Source: Falciphora oryzae
Lineage: Eukaryota > Ascomycota > Sordariomycetes > Magnaporthales > Magnaporthaceae
NCBI GenBank assembly: GCA_000733355.1
Contig: JNVV01000003.1
Location: 1,529,568 to 1,593,567, forward strand
Reading direction: 5' to 3'
Length of the DNA: 64,000 nt
A program made the translations under genes and the position numbers. Below, one piece after another: positions 11,536-22,792 of this stretch. The notes under the pieces were generated by a model. The model was not told where the DNA came from. It was given only the letters and a program-made list of their open reading frames with translations, and ran no database searches. The first letter of the stretch is position 1, and each line of letters begins with the position of its first letter.

Positions 11536-13395
11536 TTATAACTCGTCCTTCGCGCGAGCGCTGTCGCCAGATGCCGCCTTGTTGTCCTCGCACACGGCAG
11601 GAGTGCCGACCTCCATCCTGTAGACACACTTCTCCGCCTCAGTGACGCGCCAAAGTTCATCCTTTTCGGCACAGGCCAGCCAGACATCCGTCCTCCTGTT
11701 CGGCCCGTTCCAACAGTGCTGCCCGTTCTCGTACCGAAGTACCACACGCCGGCCCCGGCCGAGACCCTTGCCGTCGACCCGCTCCTCCTCGTCGGCATCA
11801 CCAAAGTCGATCTTGTCGAAGTTGCCCATGCTGGTGTTTCCGTGGCCCTTCTTGGACTTCTGCGTCGTCTTGTCCATCCAGCAGAGCTCGTACTCGTACT
11901 CGCCCGACTCGACGCTGACGCACTTATCCTTCAGCGCACGGAAGACGTCATCGGCCCCAAAGTCCTTGGCGATCTCGGTCTGCTCGTTGGAGAGGCTGCT
12001 ACGCTTGCTGCTGATATCATTGCTGACGGCATCAAGAGCCTCCCGAGCCGCCTTGACAAGATGAGACTCGCCTTGGTTGGGGTTATCGGCAAGGAGGCCG
12101 TTCTCGATCATCCACACGCGCAGGCCCAGAAGCTTGCTGTGGAGGAACTCCTTCATGAAATCCGGCAGGTAGGCCTCGAAGCTGTAGACTATATATAGGG
12201 CGTCGAATTATCAGTATAAATTGCGAGAATGTGCACCTTTCGAGCTCACTTACGGATATCAGTGTCGGTCTCCTCCTCCTCTTCGAACTGCTTCCAGTCG
12301 ATGCCGGACTCAGAACTGTCCTCCTTGAGGATCTGTGTGATCTCATCCTCGGTGAGGTCGGTATGCTTCTCCTCCTTGTGCTTGGCCTCGTAGTCTTCCC
12401 AAGCCCTGACGGCCGCCTTGGCGCCCTCGTCGTTGAAGTTGGGGTTCCACTTCTCCTTAAGGATCGTGAGGATGCCTTCCAGCTCTTCAACCTTGTCGTG
12501 AAGGTCGTCACGCTGGTCGAGGACTTTGTCCAGTGTGTTGCGAAGCTCGGCCACGCGTGACTTAGCCATGCCGACCAGCACGCTGAGCTTGCCTCCCTTG
12601 CCCCCCTCGCGCTTTACGATCTTGCCCTTTTCGGACCTCTCGACCTCCTCGAACTTAGTGCGCAGATCCTTCTCCTTGGTCTCCAGGCCCGCAATCTCGG
12701 ATTCCAGTTTGGTGATCCTGGCCTCAATCTGGCGGCGGAGCTCCTTAGCCTCCTTTACCAGAGTCCGGCGCCTCTTCACGGCCTTCTCTTGACTGAGCCT
12801 GCGCTCTTCTTGGATGCGGCGGTGCTCCTTGCCAATGGCATCGCATTTATTGGCGCATTTGACACCGCCGACACCGCCGTACTCCTCAGAGCCATCGCAG
12901 CATAGTTCGTAGTCGCAGACGCCGTCGTTGACAAACGAGAAAGGGACGTAGGCACCCTCGTGGCCCTTGTTCTCGCACCAGAATCCGGGGAGGGCGTTGG
13001 CGGTGTTGGTCGTGCCGCTCAACGAGCCCTCCAGTGGCTGAGGGGGCGAAAGGCTGTCGAGATACGCACAGGCAGCGGTCCCGGGCTCGTCGCTCCCATC
13101 TGGGCAGTCGCACGAGTTGTCGTTAACTTGGGAGGGCTTCAGAACAACCGTCGGGTGGTTGATGCAGGTGAACCTGTCTTTTGGCTCGTAAAACCGAACA
13201 ACTAGACCAGAGTAAATAAAAATGTAAGTCTACAGCAAGCAGCCTCGGCAAAGGAGACACACGCAGTACGTCGTGTCAACGTTGAATGGAGCTGGGCCTA
13301 CAATCAGGACCGACACCTCTGGGCACGCCCGAGGCACCAGCTAAGCTTATGCCAGCAACGGTGCTCAAGAGCACCACAGACGATTGGTGCCGCAT
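11536..13395 (-). CDS. gtb1: Glucosidase II beta subunit (PRKCSH-like), ER lumen
   Basis: Regulatory beta subunit of ER glucosidase II, which trims glucose from N-glycans in the calnexin quality-control cycle. Exons on the minus strand: 13395..13302, 13201..12254 and 12188..11536, giving 564 aa in frame. The first exon encodes a signal peptide (MRHQSSVVLLSTVAGISLAG) then GVPRGVGP; splicing creates GPDFVRFYEPKDRFTC, matching the conserved GVGPEFAKFY start of the mature protein. Two LDL-receptor class A modules follow (CDCPDGSDEPGT; CDYELCCDGSEEYGG), then a long Glu/Lys/Arg coiled coil (about residues 135-260), an acidic segment, and a mannose-6-phosphate receptor homology domain (about 437-545; ENGQHCWNG, KCVYRMEVGTPAVC). 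The protein ends KDEL, an ER-retrieval signal. The next gene upstream (14041) is divergent. Confidence 0.96.
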
Positions 13396-14040
13396 TGCTG
13401 GGAAATCGGAAAATCCAGCTGGTTGTACGTGTTCCGGATCGAGAAGCGAGCACTGCTCGACTTGAACTCCCTCCAGAAAAGCAACAAAAGTGATGGACAA
13501 TTCAAGGGAGAGGCGAGGTCCTAATATGAGGAAACCAGGAACCGAGCCCCCACTGGAGCTCGCCTCGAAACAAGCTGGCCGGGGTCAATTGCCAGCTGTC
13601 CGCTGCGGGAGAATATGACTTGGCACTCAATTGGGACTGTGCTTGCCCCTGTTTCCGCACTGGTCCCAATGCGGCCTTAGCTCGTGCGTCGCGAGTCGCG
13701 ATGGGAGCCGCGGTGCGTCATCCTAGACCCCGCCAAAATTTTCGAGCAACGGCTGGGGGCCCCGCCATCAAGGCACTCAGAAATCGCTGTGTGAGACACG
13801 GAGACGAGCTGGTGCTCACACTTATATCACACCGGCAGGGCTTGACTCATCCGGAGAAGCACTTTCAAATGCATTCGCTCTGATAGCTTCCCTACGGTAT
13901 AAGTACATAAGTGCTTGACACTCTTATCAGCTCGCCTTTTTGCTCGCCCAAAGTCTCGAGTGAGCCTGGCTCACGGCGTACTACCGTTAGAGGCGCAAAG
14001 CAAAATCAGCAACCGTACAGCAAGATCCGGAACTTTCAAA
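13396..14040. promoter_or_regulatory. Divergent upstream region of gtb1 and the GCIP-like gene
   Basis: 645 bases between outward-facing starts. The frame of the plus-strand gene stays open upstream to about 13915, but the translated leader lacks conserved character and the ATG at 14041 has the better context (TCAAAATGGCA). No specific motif identified. Confidence 0.55.
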
Positions 14041-15177
14041 ATGGCAGCACAAACAGCAGAGCCAGATCCTCTCACGGGTCTAGTCCAGACGGTTGTCTCA
14101 GTCATCACCTACGGAGAAGCTGAGATTTCTAAGATCACCTCGAGCCTGGAGACTACGGAACAGCAGGGCGACCAGGACAAACCGGAACTGAATGCGCTCG
14201 AGCTGGCAAGCGACTCGGCAGCGTTAATCCGGGCCCATGCCACCAAAATCTCACTATTCATCATCAACGAGCCCTTCACCCCCACCGCCATCGCAAAGGT
14301 GCTTAGAGAGCTTCTCAAGGAAGCGCTCCCATCCATCGTCATGGCCGCCCAGCTCTGTGTCCCAAGCCGCTACACGGCAACGTTCCGTAAGGACCTGGCC
14401 TGGCGCTGCGGGCGGGTCTTGAAGGAGCTAAGGGTCCTCCTCCTCAAGATACCCTCGGACGGGAAAGTCCTATCCGACGCCCAGAAGAACGGCAGCAAGG
14501 AGCTCGGGGGCGACAAGGGCAGTCTCGCCATGACGGGTCTTCTATGGAATGCCTGCGACGAGGTGACCAGCATGACAAAGGGGGGCGTCGCTGCACACCT
14601 GGCAAAGAAGGTCGAGCAGTACCGCGATACTCTCAAGGACGTCATGGAAGAGCTGAAGGAGTGGGGTGAGGAGACGGACGAGGATGACGAAGGTGATACT
14701 GCTCTTGACTACGACGATGCCGGCGACCCTGCTCAGAGCGCCATCTCCTCCACACAAGCCATGCTCGACGACCTGATGAACTCGCAACGACATATCCCCA
14801 CAGACGACCCAGACAGCATTAGACCGCGGTTAGAATCGTGCCTGAGACGGATTCGTCTAACCGCACTACTATACCAAGCAATCGTCAAGAGGCGACTGAA
14901 GACACTTCCTAAGCTTCCTGCGCCTACGGCCAGCGTCGTCTGTTTCAGGATTGATGAGGTGCTCTCGATGCTGAGAAACATTCCAGACGGCTTCAACGAT
15001 GTTGCCGCGGCTTTCTACGAACTATCTCCAGCAGATATCGACAAGCATATGGATCAGCGCTTTCTCGAGGCGTTCACCATCTCGGAGATGCTTCTGAAAC
15101 CGTGGACAGAGGGGGAAAAGGACGAGTTTACAGACTGGGCTCTCAAATTCCAGGTGGAGATCAAAAAGAATCCATAG
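14041..15177 (+). CDS. GCIP/cyclin-D1-binding-protein-1-like protein
   Basis: Single-exon gene of 378 aa starting MAAQTAEPDPLTGLVQ. It looks all-helical. The motif LLWNACDEVTSM followed by a Lys-rich segment and an acidic linker (EETDEDDEGDTALDYDD, about residues 220-236) resembles the Grap2/cyclin-D-interacting (GCIP, CCNDBP1) family as I recall it. No enzyme motif, signal peptide or membrane segment is visible. In animals GCIP binds cyclin D and HLH proteins; the fungal role is not established and I do not infer one. An upstream in-frame start at 13915 would add 42 residues but looks like leader. The coding frame is well supported by its codon use and length; the family name is less certain. 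Confidence 0.75.
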   Translation: MAAQTAEPDPLTGLVQTVVSVITYGEAEISKITSSLETTEQQGDQDKPELNALELASDSAALIRAHATKISLFIINEPFTPTAIAKVLRELLKEALPSIVMAAQLCVPSRYTATFRKDLAWRCGRVLKELRVLLLKIPSDGKVLSDAQKNGSKELGGDKGSLAMTGLLWNACDEVTSMTKGGVAAHLAKKVEQYRDTLKDVMEELKEWGEETDEDDEGDTALDYDDAGDPAQSAISSTQAMLDDLMNSQRHIPTDDPDSIRPRLESCLRRIRLTALLYQAIVKRRLKTLPKLPAPTASVVCFRIDEVLSMLRNIPDGFNDVAAAFYELSPADIDKHMDQRFLEAFTISEMLLKPWTEGEKDEFTDWALKFQVEIKKNP

Positions 15178-15426
15178 CCACGGGTTACTGCCAACCACCC
15201 GGCTTTATGATACCCCCTAAAAGAGACGCAAGAGTCGTGTACACATTTCAGCCACACTTTTATGCTCTACATCAGTGTCCCTCTTTCTATTCGCCCTAGT
15301 GATCGCATTGTTGCTCAGGCCATCCGGGACCTCTTTTGCATTGGCGTCCATATGAAGACTTTCGAGTCCCATCTTGTCCTCCTGTCAACAGTTCACATAT
15401 ATCCAGAGTCCACAGCCTCGACATCC

Positions 15427-17496
15427 TTAGGCCACCTCCACCGACTTCTTTTCTATATGGGCAGTCTCACCAGCTCCCGCCTGCTGTATCTTCGTCTCGT
15501 GCGCCTCGTCAAGCTGCTCGGCATCTTGGTTTCCAAACCGTCCGATCTTGTACCACGGCAGGCTGAACAATCTGTCCATGCTTTCGAGGCTGCGGCCAGC
15601 TGTCTCGGGGACAAAAAACCACACCCAAACGGCGCCGAGAATGGTGACGGCGGCAAAGCACCAGAAGGTGCCTTTGGGGCTGATCCCGCCCACTGTGGTG
15701 TCGAGCAACATCACCGGTACAGCCCGCGAGTTGCCATACTGGTTCAAAAAGTGGACAGTCATTGCCAGCGACGTCGCGAGAGCCCTGATACGAAGGGGAA
15801 AGAGCTCGGCAGTAAGCAGGTACTGCATGCTGTTCCATCCCAATGCCCAGCCGAAACCAGAGACATCTGCATAGATTTGGGGAGTCAGTTTTATGCTACG
15901 CGGAAATAAGAAACGTTGCCGCATTGAAAAGCTGCCCTGGCTCTTAGCCAGGCCTTGAATACTCCGCTTCCACAGCAACACGAGAAATGGGGATGATCTC
16001 AACAGAATAACACTTACAGATCATGGCGATAGCACCGCGCGACGGTCCGATCTGGGCCTCGCTGAGCTTGTACTTCGGGACGGTACCGAGCTGGGGGACG
16101 GCGGTCAGGAAGCCGGCGACGTACAGCATCGACAGCGCCTGAAGACTGATCCCGATCAGGAGCGAACGCTTCCGGCCGATGACGTCGACGAGGAACAGCG
16201 CACAAATAACCGCCGCCGTCAGCTTCACGATCCCGAAGACCGCGGTGATCAGGAGGCTTTCGTTATCCCCGCTTATACCCAAGATGGAGAACAAATCTTG
16301 GGCGTAGATCGTGATCGAGCCAGCTCCGGACCACTGGCTGAGCAGCTGTGCGAAGATGGCGAGACCGACTCTGTATAGATTGCTCGGGATGGTAAACATT
16401 TCCCTGAGCATCCCCAAGAAACCGGTGCCTTTCGTTGCCTCCATCTCCTCATGATGGGCTATCTAGATCAGCTGTTAGTGGACGCCTATCCTCACTTCCA
16501 GAGCATATTGCACCGAGTTGTCTGGCTATTCACCTACTCACCTGGATACCCGCGACCTCATCTTGAACGAAAGGGTGATCTTCGGGGAGGCCACGGAGAC
16601 GAGACATCGTCGCTAATGCTTCGTTATACTTTCCCTGCTTCACCAGGAATCGGGGCGACTCATATTGCAGGAAGCCGAGCGCGAAAATGACGGAGGCGAA
16701 CATGATGTGAAGACTCGTCGGTACCATCCAGCGAGCGTGGCTGGTGTCGCCAAGGTTAACCTGGCAGCCGTAGTTCGCGAAATAGGCCAGTACTATGCCC
16801 AAGTAGACAAAGCCGGTAAAGATACAAGTACACAATCCTCGGATAGGGGCGGGAGATATCTCGGCCAGGAAGACGGGGCCTACCACAGGTGTTTGCTAGA
16901 TGATGTAGTTGCGAAGTTTTAGGAATATGAGAGAGGATAAGCCGAAAATTGGAGGGTATTGAAGAAATAAACGACTTACACCAACACCCATGCCAGCAAT
17001 GAATCGGCCAGCATATATCATGCCCAAGCTGCCATTCGCACCGAGGAAGAGGGCAATCCCCAAGATCCAAACAAGACACAGCTGCCTCACGGCCCAGATA
17101 CGGCCGATTCTGTCGCAAATGACGAATGCGCTGCAATAGAAGGCGAGTTAGCAAAGAGGAAAAGGAAAAACAAAACAGACAAGAACGACGTTCTCGGTAT
17201 GGACTGGATTGCACTCACAACAGAGCACCGGCCACTGAGCCAATCTGGACCATGGCCGAGACATTTCCTTTGATCTGGGCGCGATCGTTTACGCTGTACG
17301 AGTCGTAGTTGATGGTCTTTTGGAAATCCTTGCTGTTGAAGGCGCCCGTGATCAAGCCCTCATCCACACCCCTGGCGGCGCCCAGGAGTCCAAAGGAGAA
17401 GACGGCAAACCATAGTCTCCAGTTGAAAACCTCGGAAGGGAGGCCGAGATTCTTCAGCTTGAAGATGTTTACGGGCTTTTTGGGTCCGCCCGCCAT
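15427..17496 (-). CDS. MFS sugar/quinate-type transporter
   Basis: Plasma-membrane proton-coupled sugar-porter family protein, 555 aa, five exons on the minus strand: 17496..17219, 17130..16980, 16895..16542, 16462..16018 and 15866..15427; all phases close. Hallmarks: NWRLWFAVFSFGLLGAARG (TM1 region), CDRIGRIWAVR (loop 2-3 signature), GRFIAGMGVGQ across the exon 2/3 junction, FLAEISPAPIRG, YESPRFLVKQGK (PESPR-like), LVDVIGRKRS (loop 8-9), AELFPLRIRA and VPETAGRSLESMDRLF (PETKG-like). Twelve helices are expected. Related fungal proteins are often labelled quinate permease QutD-like, but substrate cannot be read from sequence. It lies 2.7 kb from a secreted beta-glucosidase and may import sugars released by such enzymes (inference). 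Confidence 0.92.
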
Positions 17497-18112
17497 TGTG
17501 CTTTGCTGGTCGTCAACCCTGGGATGGCAGAACCCCGCAGCCGAATAAGCTAGCACGAGCAGTCTCTAGCGGGCTAAGTGGGCGGCCGGGCGAGAACGAT
17601 ACGACACGGAACCGCACGGCACGGCACGGCAGGCTGGGGTCGGCAAAGGCAAAGAAGCGCCCGTGAAGGAGACGGGAAACATGAATGATGAACAGCGCGC
17701 ATGGCTTCAGCCATTATATATCTGCATATTACCAGGTCCTGCCCTGACCTTCCCCACCACCCTCATTCTCTAAAGCAGCGGTTGTAGGCGAGACCATGCC
17801 GAGATAGAAGCCCGTCGAGAGTGGTACCGCGTCTCTGCACGAATACCGACATCGACATCCCCGCGCAACCCAGCACGACGGGATTGGTTGGGCGCGACAT
17901 GGATACCCCGGGAGAAGCCGGCACGAGAGGGTGGGCTCTTTGGTACGACTCGAACGCTTTTTGTTCCTAACCTACATAGGAAGGTAATATGAGAGGTATT
18001 GGAATGGAATGGACTGAGCGGACCTTTTCCAACGCTACCATATAGGCGCTACGGTGTGAAATGCTATGTTGCATGCTGCCGTTACTGAAGGCGTTGGAGG
18101 AGCAATGAGGAT
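17497..18112. other. Intergenic region upstream of the MFS transporter
   Basis: About 600 bases with no gene. It should hold the transporter promoter; there is a short CGGCACGG-type tandem run near 17605-17630 and no other clear element. Confidence 0.5.
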
Positions 18113-18115
18113 TCA

Positions 18116-18164
18116 GGGCGTGATCGGCAGCAACGATCGTTACCGTCACCGTCACGGTCGTTGC
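18116..18164 (+). repeat. Left terminal inverted repeat
   Basis: Pairs with 19003-19045 in reverse complement. Contains two tandem CCGTCA units where the right copy has one. Confidence 0.85.
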
Positions 18165-18786
18165 GGGCGCCCAAAGACAGGGGATTTTTATTTTATCTGG
18201 ACGCGCCTTGCCGTTTTTAGTAGGGGATCCGCACCAAAACAAGGGCATGACTGTCCCCAACGATGAGAGGGAGCTGACAGGGGGCAAACGAAGATACCCA
18301 ACTTGCAGGGAGTTGTTTGAGGCCAAAACTAAGCCCAATTTGTACTAGTTGCCCAGCCAAATTGGCTCTTGCCCTTGTTTTTGAATCGTTACCGTCACGG
18401 ATGGAAAAGAAGGATTACGGTAACGGCGGTGCGGGATCCCTGTGCTGCGGAGGTTCGTGCTTCCTGCAAGTTTATTAGCAAACAAAAACAACGCCCGCCA
18501 TGGAAGCCGATCAGGACGAGCATATACGTACCGTGGCGGTGGTGGTGACTGTTATTGCAATTTTTTATTTGGAGCAAATCCGCCTGGAGGAAAAGGGTCG
18601 GCGCCTGTTGAGGTTACTTGAGTTTGCGATTGGGAGGCTATCTGGGAGTTGGGAATAGCTTCAAAAAGCACGTCGCCGGCCTCTGTTGCCTGGGTATCGA
18701 AAGGAAGTTGAAAAGACTTTTTTTTTCGTGATAATTTGTACTAATTTTGGCCTGCAAAGGCAGGTTCGTCATGTTGTGTCTTGACG

Positions 18787-18938
18787 NNNNNNNNNNNNNN
18801 NNNNNNNNNNNNNNNNNNNNNNNNNNNNNNNNNNNNNNNNNNNNNNNNNNNNNNNNNNNNNNNNNNNNNNNNNNNNNNNNNNNNNNNNNNNNNNNNNNNN
18901 NNNNNNNNNNNNNNNNNNNNNNNNNNNNNNNNNNNNNN
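18787..18938. other. Assembly gap (152 N)
   Basis: Unresolved bases inside the TIR element; the length may be an estimate. Translations running through it are meaningless. Confidence 0.99.
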
Positions 18939-19002
18939 CTGGACACAGCCCCTGTTTTTCGGCGGACGGCCGCTGACTGGGGGACCCTGACGGCGTACCT
19001 CT

Positions 19003-19045
19003 GCAACGACCGTGACGGTAACGATCGTTGCTGCCGATCACGCCC
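19003..19045 (-). repeat. Right terminal inverted repeat
   Basis: Reverse complement of the left repeat, ending GATCACGCCC and followed by TCA. Confidence 0.85.
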
Positions 19046-19048
19046 TCA

Positions 19049-20184
19049 AGGGCGCAAGGCAACATGACGCGACATGCCCGAGGTTGTGAGGGTGTATTCG
19101 GCCCTTCCGTGCCCTGCATACACCGGATCTACGCTAGCTCACCTCCCTAGTCAAAGCAGCACCACCTCATTAGAAGCAGCTAGCGGTTAGAAAACGTAAC
19201 AGCGTGGGGAGCAGCGCATCTCCCCCGCAACTCAATGCCTGCGCAGACAGAGGTCGTCAATGTCTTGGGGGCCCTGGAGGAATTGGGCCTCTTAGCTTCA
19301 AGGAGGCCGTCGATGTTGAGGGTCGGCGAGAGAGGAAGAAAGAAGTTGAGGGAGGATGAATACGCAAAGCACCGAACCCCCATGCCCTCTCGTGGCGTTC
19401 TTTGCGGCTCGCAACCGTGGTGCATGCGTCAAGCTTTTGCGGACCGTGGCCAAGATTTTCCGCCAAGCGCTGTGGCTTCAGTGGGGAAACGCGAACGCCG
19501 ATTGCCTTGGAACGTCCCAGCCATCTTGGCACTGAATCGCGGAGAAATAAGCCCTGGAGAAAACTCTTGATACACATTGTTGATCAACGGAGAGATTGAT
19601 GTGTTGTTAAATATCGTCGTGGCCACCTTGTCAGCGAGAGATGCAAAAAGGATAAAGGAATATATGTTTCATTGTTCATACTGACGTCGAGGTCAAGGTT
19701 CTTATCCATCACAGGGGGTCCAACATCCGGATGAACGGGAGAAATCATCTAGCTTAAACAGGCACTAAGAGATCGAGTCTCTTTGTCCATCCGATAAGCT
19801 CGGAGGAAGGGATTGCGTTGGTACGTATCCAAACTACGGACGAAAGCTTTTGCCGTCGTAAAAAAAAATGGAGATATATAAATACGTATATTTTGGGTTC
19901 GTGATCGAGCACAGGGAGCGTCAGTAACACCTCCGGGTAAACTGCGCCATGAACTAAATCACAACGCAACGGGTATGGACCTCAACGTTGCTGATGAAAA
20001 CAACTACTAAAGCAGCTGTCGTGAAACGGTCCAATCACTTATCATTAAGTTTTCTTCCTGGCCAAATCTAACTTTTTTTGTATTAGATTATGGTCTGTCT
20101 TGGCAGTATATGTCCGAGTCTAGCGCTAAGAATACCACTGGGGATCGCCCAATGGCGGAACATGTTTTATACCCAGTAGATCTT
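19049..20184. other. Intergenic region downstream of the GH3 gene
   Basis: About 1.1 kb, moderately AT-rich toward 20100. No gene or RNA recognised. The part next to 20184 should hold the 3' UTR of the beta-glucosidase gene. Confidence 0.5.
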
Positions 20185-22562
20185 CTATATCACCAGCGTC
20201 CCGTTCAGCCTCAGATCGCGGCTGCTGGCGCCGACGTAGATCTTGTACTCGCCGCGCCGGATCCGCCACTGCTGGGCCACGACGTCCCACACGCTCAGGT
20301 CACGGCGCGTGAGCTCGAACGTGACGGGCCTCGCCTCGCCCGGCGACAGCGGCCCGACTCTCTTGATGCCCCGGAGCTGCCGCACGGGCGAGTCGCCGCC
20401 GGGAACGCCGACGTACAGCTGCGCCGTCTCGATGCCCTCGACGTCGCCCGAGTTGCGGACCGTCGCCCGCACCACGGCCACCGTGTCCCAGAGCTCCGGG
20501 TGCCCGCCCTGCACGATGGGCACGGATGGGTCCGGGAGCTCAGCGGGGGTGGCGCCCTCGGGCGTGGGGATCACGGCGGTCTGGAGCCCGCTGTAGGCGA
20601 AGTGGGTGTACGACAGGCCGAAGCCGAAGGCGAAGCGCGGCTCGATGCCGTCGCGGTCAAAAGCGCGGTAATCGATGTACAGGCCCTCCTCGAAGTCGTC
20701 GTCGGGGAAAAAGTCGAACTTTGTGGACGAGTTGAGAAGCTTGCCGTAGTCTTCTTCCTTGCGCGCGATCGTGTACGGCAGGCGGCCGGCGGGGTTGACG
20801 TCGCCCCAGAGCACGTCGGCGAGCGCGTGGCCGCTCTCCTGGCCGGGAAGGCCGCCGAAGATCACGGCCGTGACGTTGGGGTGGTCGACCCAGGCGTCGA
20901 CGGTGCGGATTCCGGCCGAGTGCACGACCACGATGGTGCTGGCGCAGTTGTCGGCGATGTTGTTGACCAGCCGGTCGCTGTGGGCGTCGGTCAGGCCGAG
21001 GCGGTCGAAGCTCTCGCTCGCGTACGAGTTGATGAAGACCAGGCACGCCTCGGCGTTGTCGTAGTAGCTCGCCGGGCTCTCCGAGTAAAAGTCCCACCGC
21101 AGCACGCCGGCGTTGGCCGAGATGCGCTCCTGGATGGCCTGGAAGGGGCTCACGACGTACGGCGGCGCGTTTCCTCCCGAGCCTCCGGCCGTGATGAGCG
21201 TGCCGTTGAACGTTTCCCAGCCAAAGTTTACCTCGTAGCCGCCACCGTACCTATCGCGGTTCTGCCACGGCGTCGCTTTGACCGTGGCGTCGTATCCGTA
21301 GATGGCCAGGAAGCGAGGGTCCTTCAGAGGCAGCGTTTTGTTGACGTTTTTGACAAGGACGGTGCCGGCGGCTCCGATCTTGCGGATCAGCTTCGCGTGG
21401 TCACGCTGCGCGTCGACGCGGAAATGCTTCTGCCTGTTGTCCCAGATGCCCCGCTGAGGGTAGTTGTGGTCCTGATCCAGGAGATACCAGGCGGCAAAGA
21501 GCCTCGTGGCCATGTCGTCCAGACGAGTCGAGGCGACGGATCCGTTCTTGACGGCCTCGGTCAGGTTATCGCCCCAGAACCCTCCACGGGGCATCACCAC
21601 GTCCATTCCGGCGTTGGCCGAAGCCACTCCGCCCATCTGGGCATCCCAGTCCGAGACGACAAAGCCCTGGAATCCGAGCTCCGTCTTGAGTATGCCGTTG
21701 AGTAGTTTCGAGTTCTGGCAGCCGTAGCTGTGGTTGGCACGTTGGTACGAGCACATGACGGATCCGGCTCCGTGCGCCAAGCTGTCCATGAAGGGCCACG
21801 CGTAGAGCTCGTGTATGGTCCGGTCGTCGACATTGGAGCTGACGGCCTCGCCAAGGTCGGACACGCGGCGCCGGAACTCCTGCTCGTTGAGCAGCCAGTG
21901 CTTGGGCGTTGCTACCACGCCCGAGTCCTGCATCCCGCGCGTTACTTGGCCCATGCCGACGCCGGCAAGGTAAGGGTCGTTGCTAAGCCCTTCCCAGTTC
22001 CTGCCAGCGCGAGCAATGCGCCCGAGCGGGCCGGAGACCGGGCCGAGGGCCATGTGGACGCCCCTGTCGCGGAACTCACGGCCGAGGGCCAGGCCGTAGT
22101 CGTACATGAGCTCCGCGTCGAACGTGGCGGCCAGGTGGATGCCGGCAGGGAAGGCCGAGACGAATTCTTGGCCTCGGAGGCCCGCCGGTCCGTCGGCGAA
22201 GCACATCGGGGGCACGCCGAGGCGCGGGACGGCGCCCGAGTTGCCCACGCACTGGCCAGGGAAGCCGCGCGTCACGTTGACCTTCTCCTCTAACGTCATC
22301 TTGGACACCAGCGCGACCGCCTTCCGGTAGGCCTTGGTCCAGGCACGACTTGTCTTGCCATTGCCGGAGGCTGGCTCGGTGGTTACGGTGTTAGCTCACT
22401 TCGACTCTGTAGCCGCGCGCTGGGGTGTATGCTGAATGGGAGAAACATACGAGATGGGTATACTGCTGGGCTTCGGCCATAGTATGGCACTTCGGATGGC
22501 TTCTCAGCAGCCGCGGCTCCGGAGGCCAGGGCCAATAATGCGAAGGCTGTGAGGCTCTTCAT
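20185..22562 (-). CDS. Secreted beta-glucosidase, glycoside hydrolase family 3
   Basis: Hydrolyses beta-glucosidic bonds in cello-oligosaccharides or aryl glucosides outside the cell. Two exons on the minus strand, 22562..22451 and 22370..20185, give 765 aa. Exon 1 encodes a signal peptide (MKSLTAFALLALASGAAAA) and VPYYGRSPAVYPS; the splice restores YPSPSGNGKTSRAWTKAYRK, the usual start of the GH3 N-domain. Key motifs: MCFADGPAGLRG, NWEGLSNDPYLAG, TPKHWLLNEQE, and GFVVSDWDAQ with the nucleophile Asp at about residue 278. The C-terminal domain has the FGFGLSYTHF motif, and a fibronectin III-like domain closes the protein. Intracellular variants lack a signal peptide, so this one is probably extracellular. 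Upstream lies a 7.2-kb gene-free stretch. Confidence 0.95.
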
Positions 22563-22784
22563 GGTGCTGGTTTGCCTTGCAGGCTATGTTTGCACAAAGC
22601 CGAGGAGGCTGTGTGTCTGAGATTGCGACAAGGCTGTGGTGAGAATTTCGACCGCGCTTCCCGCGTTTGGCCTGGTTGCACGGTTGGTTGGGCTGCAGCT
22701 CCCCACGGACCAACACCTGGCTTGGGCTACCGGTAGGACAAAAGAAGCAACGAACGGCCGGGTGAACGAGTACACATATCCGCA

Positions 22785-22792
22785 CTTATATA
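22785..22792 (-). promoter_or_regulatory. Candidate TATA box of the GH3 gene
   Basis: TATATAAG on the minus strand, about 223 bases before the start codon. Position and context fit a fungal core promoter; not otherwise tested. Confidence 0.45.

Larger units (their letters stand above)
18113..19048. mobile_element. TIR element (MITE-like, possible PIF/Harbinger or CACTA class) with 3-bp TSD
   Basis: Terminal inverted repeats start GGGCGTGATCGGCAGCAACG at 18116 and end with the reverse complement at 19045. The match extends over about 43 bases, except that the left copy has one extra CCGTCA unit. Both ends are flanked by TCA (18113-18115 and 19046-19048), a 3-bp target-site duplication. Extra subterminal copies of the CGTTACCGTCACGG motif occur at 18387-18400 and, inverted and partial, at 18417-18425; these may be transposase-binding sites. 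No transposase frame is visible in the sequenced part, so it looks non-autonomous, but 152 bases are unknown. Superfamily is inferred only from TSD length and GGG termini. Confidence 0.75.

Noticed and set aside
20110..21705. 531-codon plus-strand open frame opposite the GH3 gene
   Set aside because: Antisense shadow of a well-supported beta-glucosidase; composition is Arg/Val/Ala/Asp-biased without motifs.
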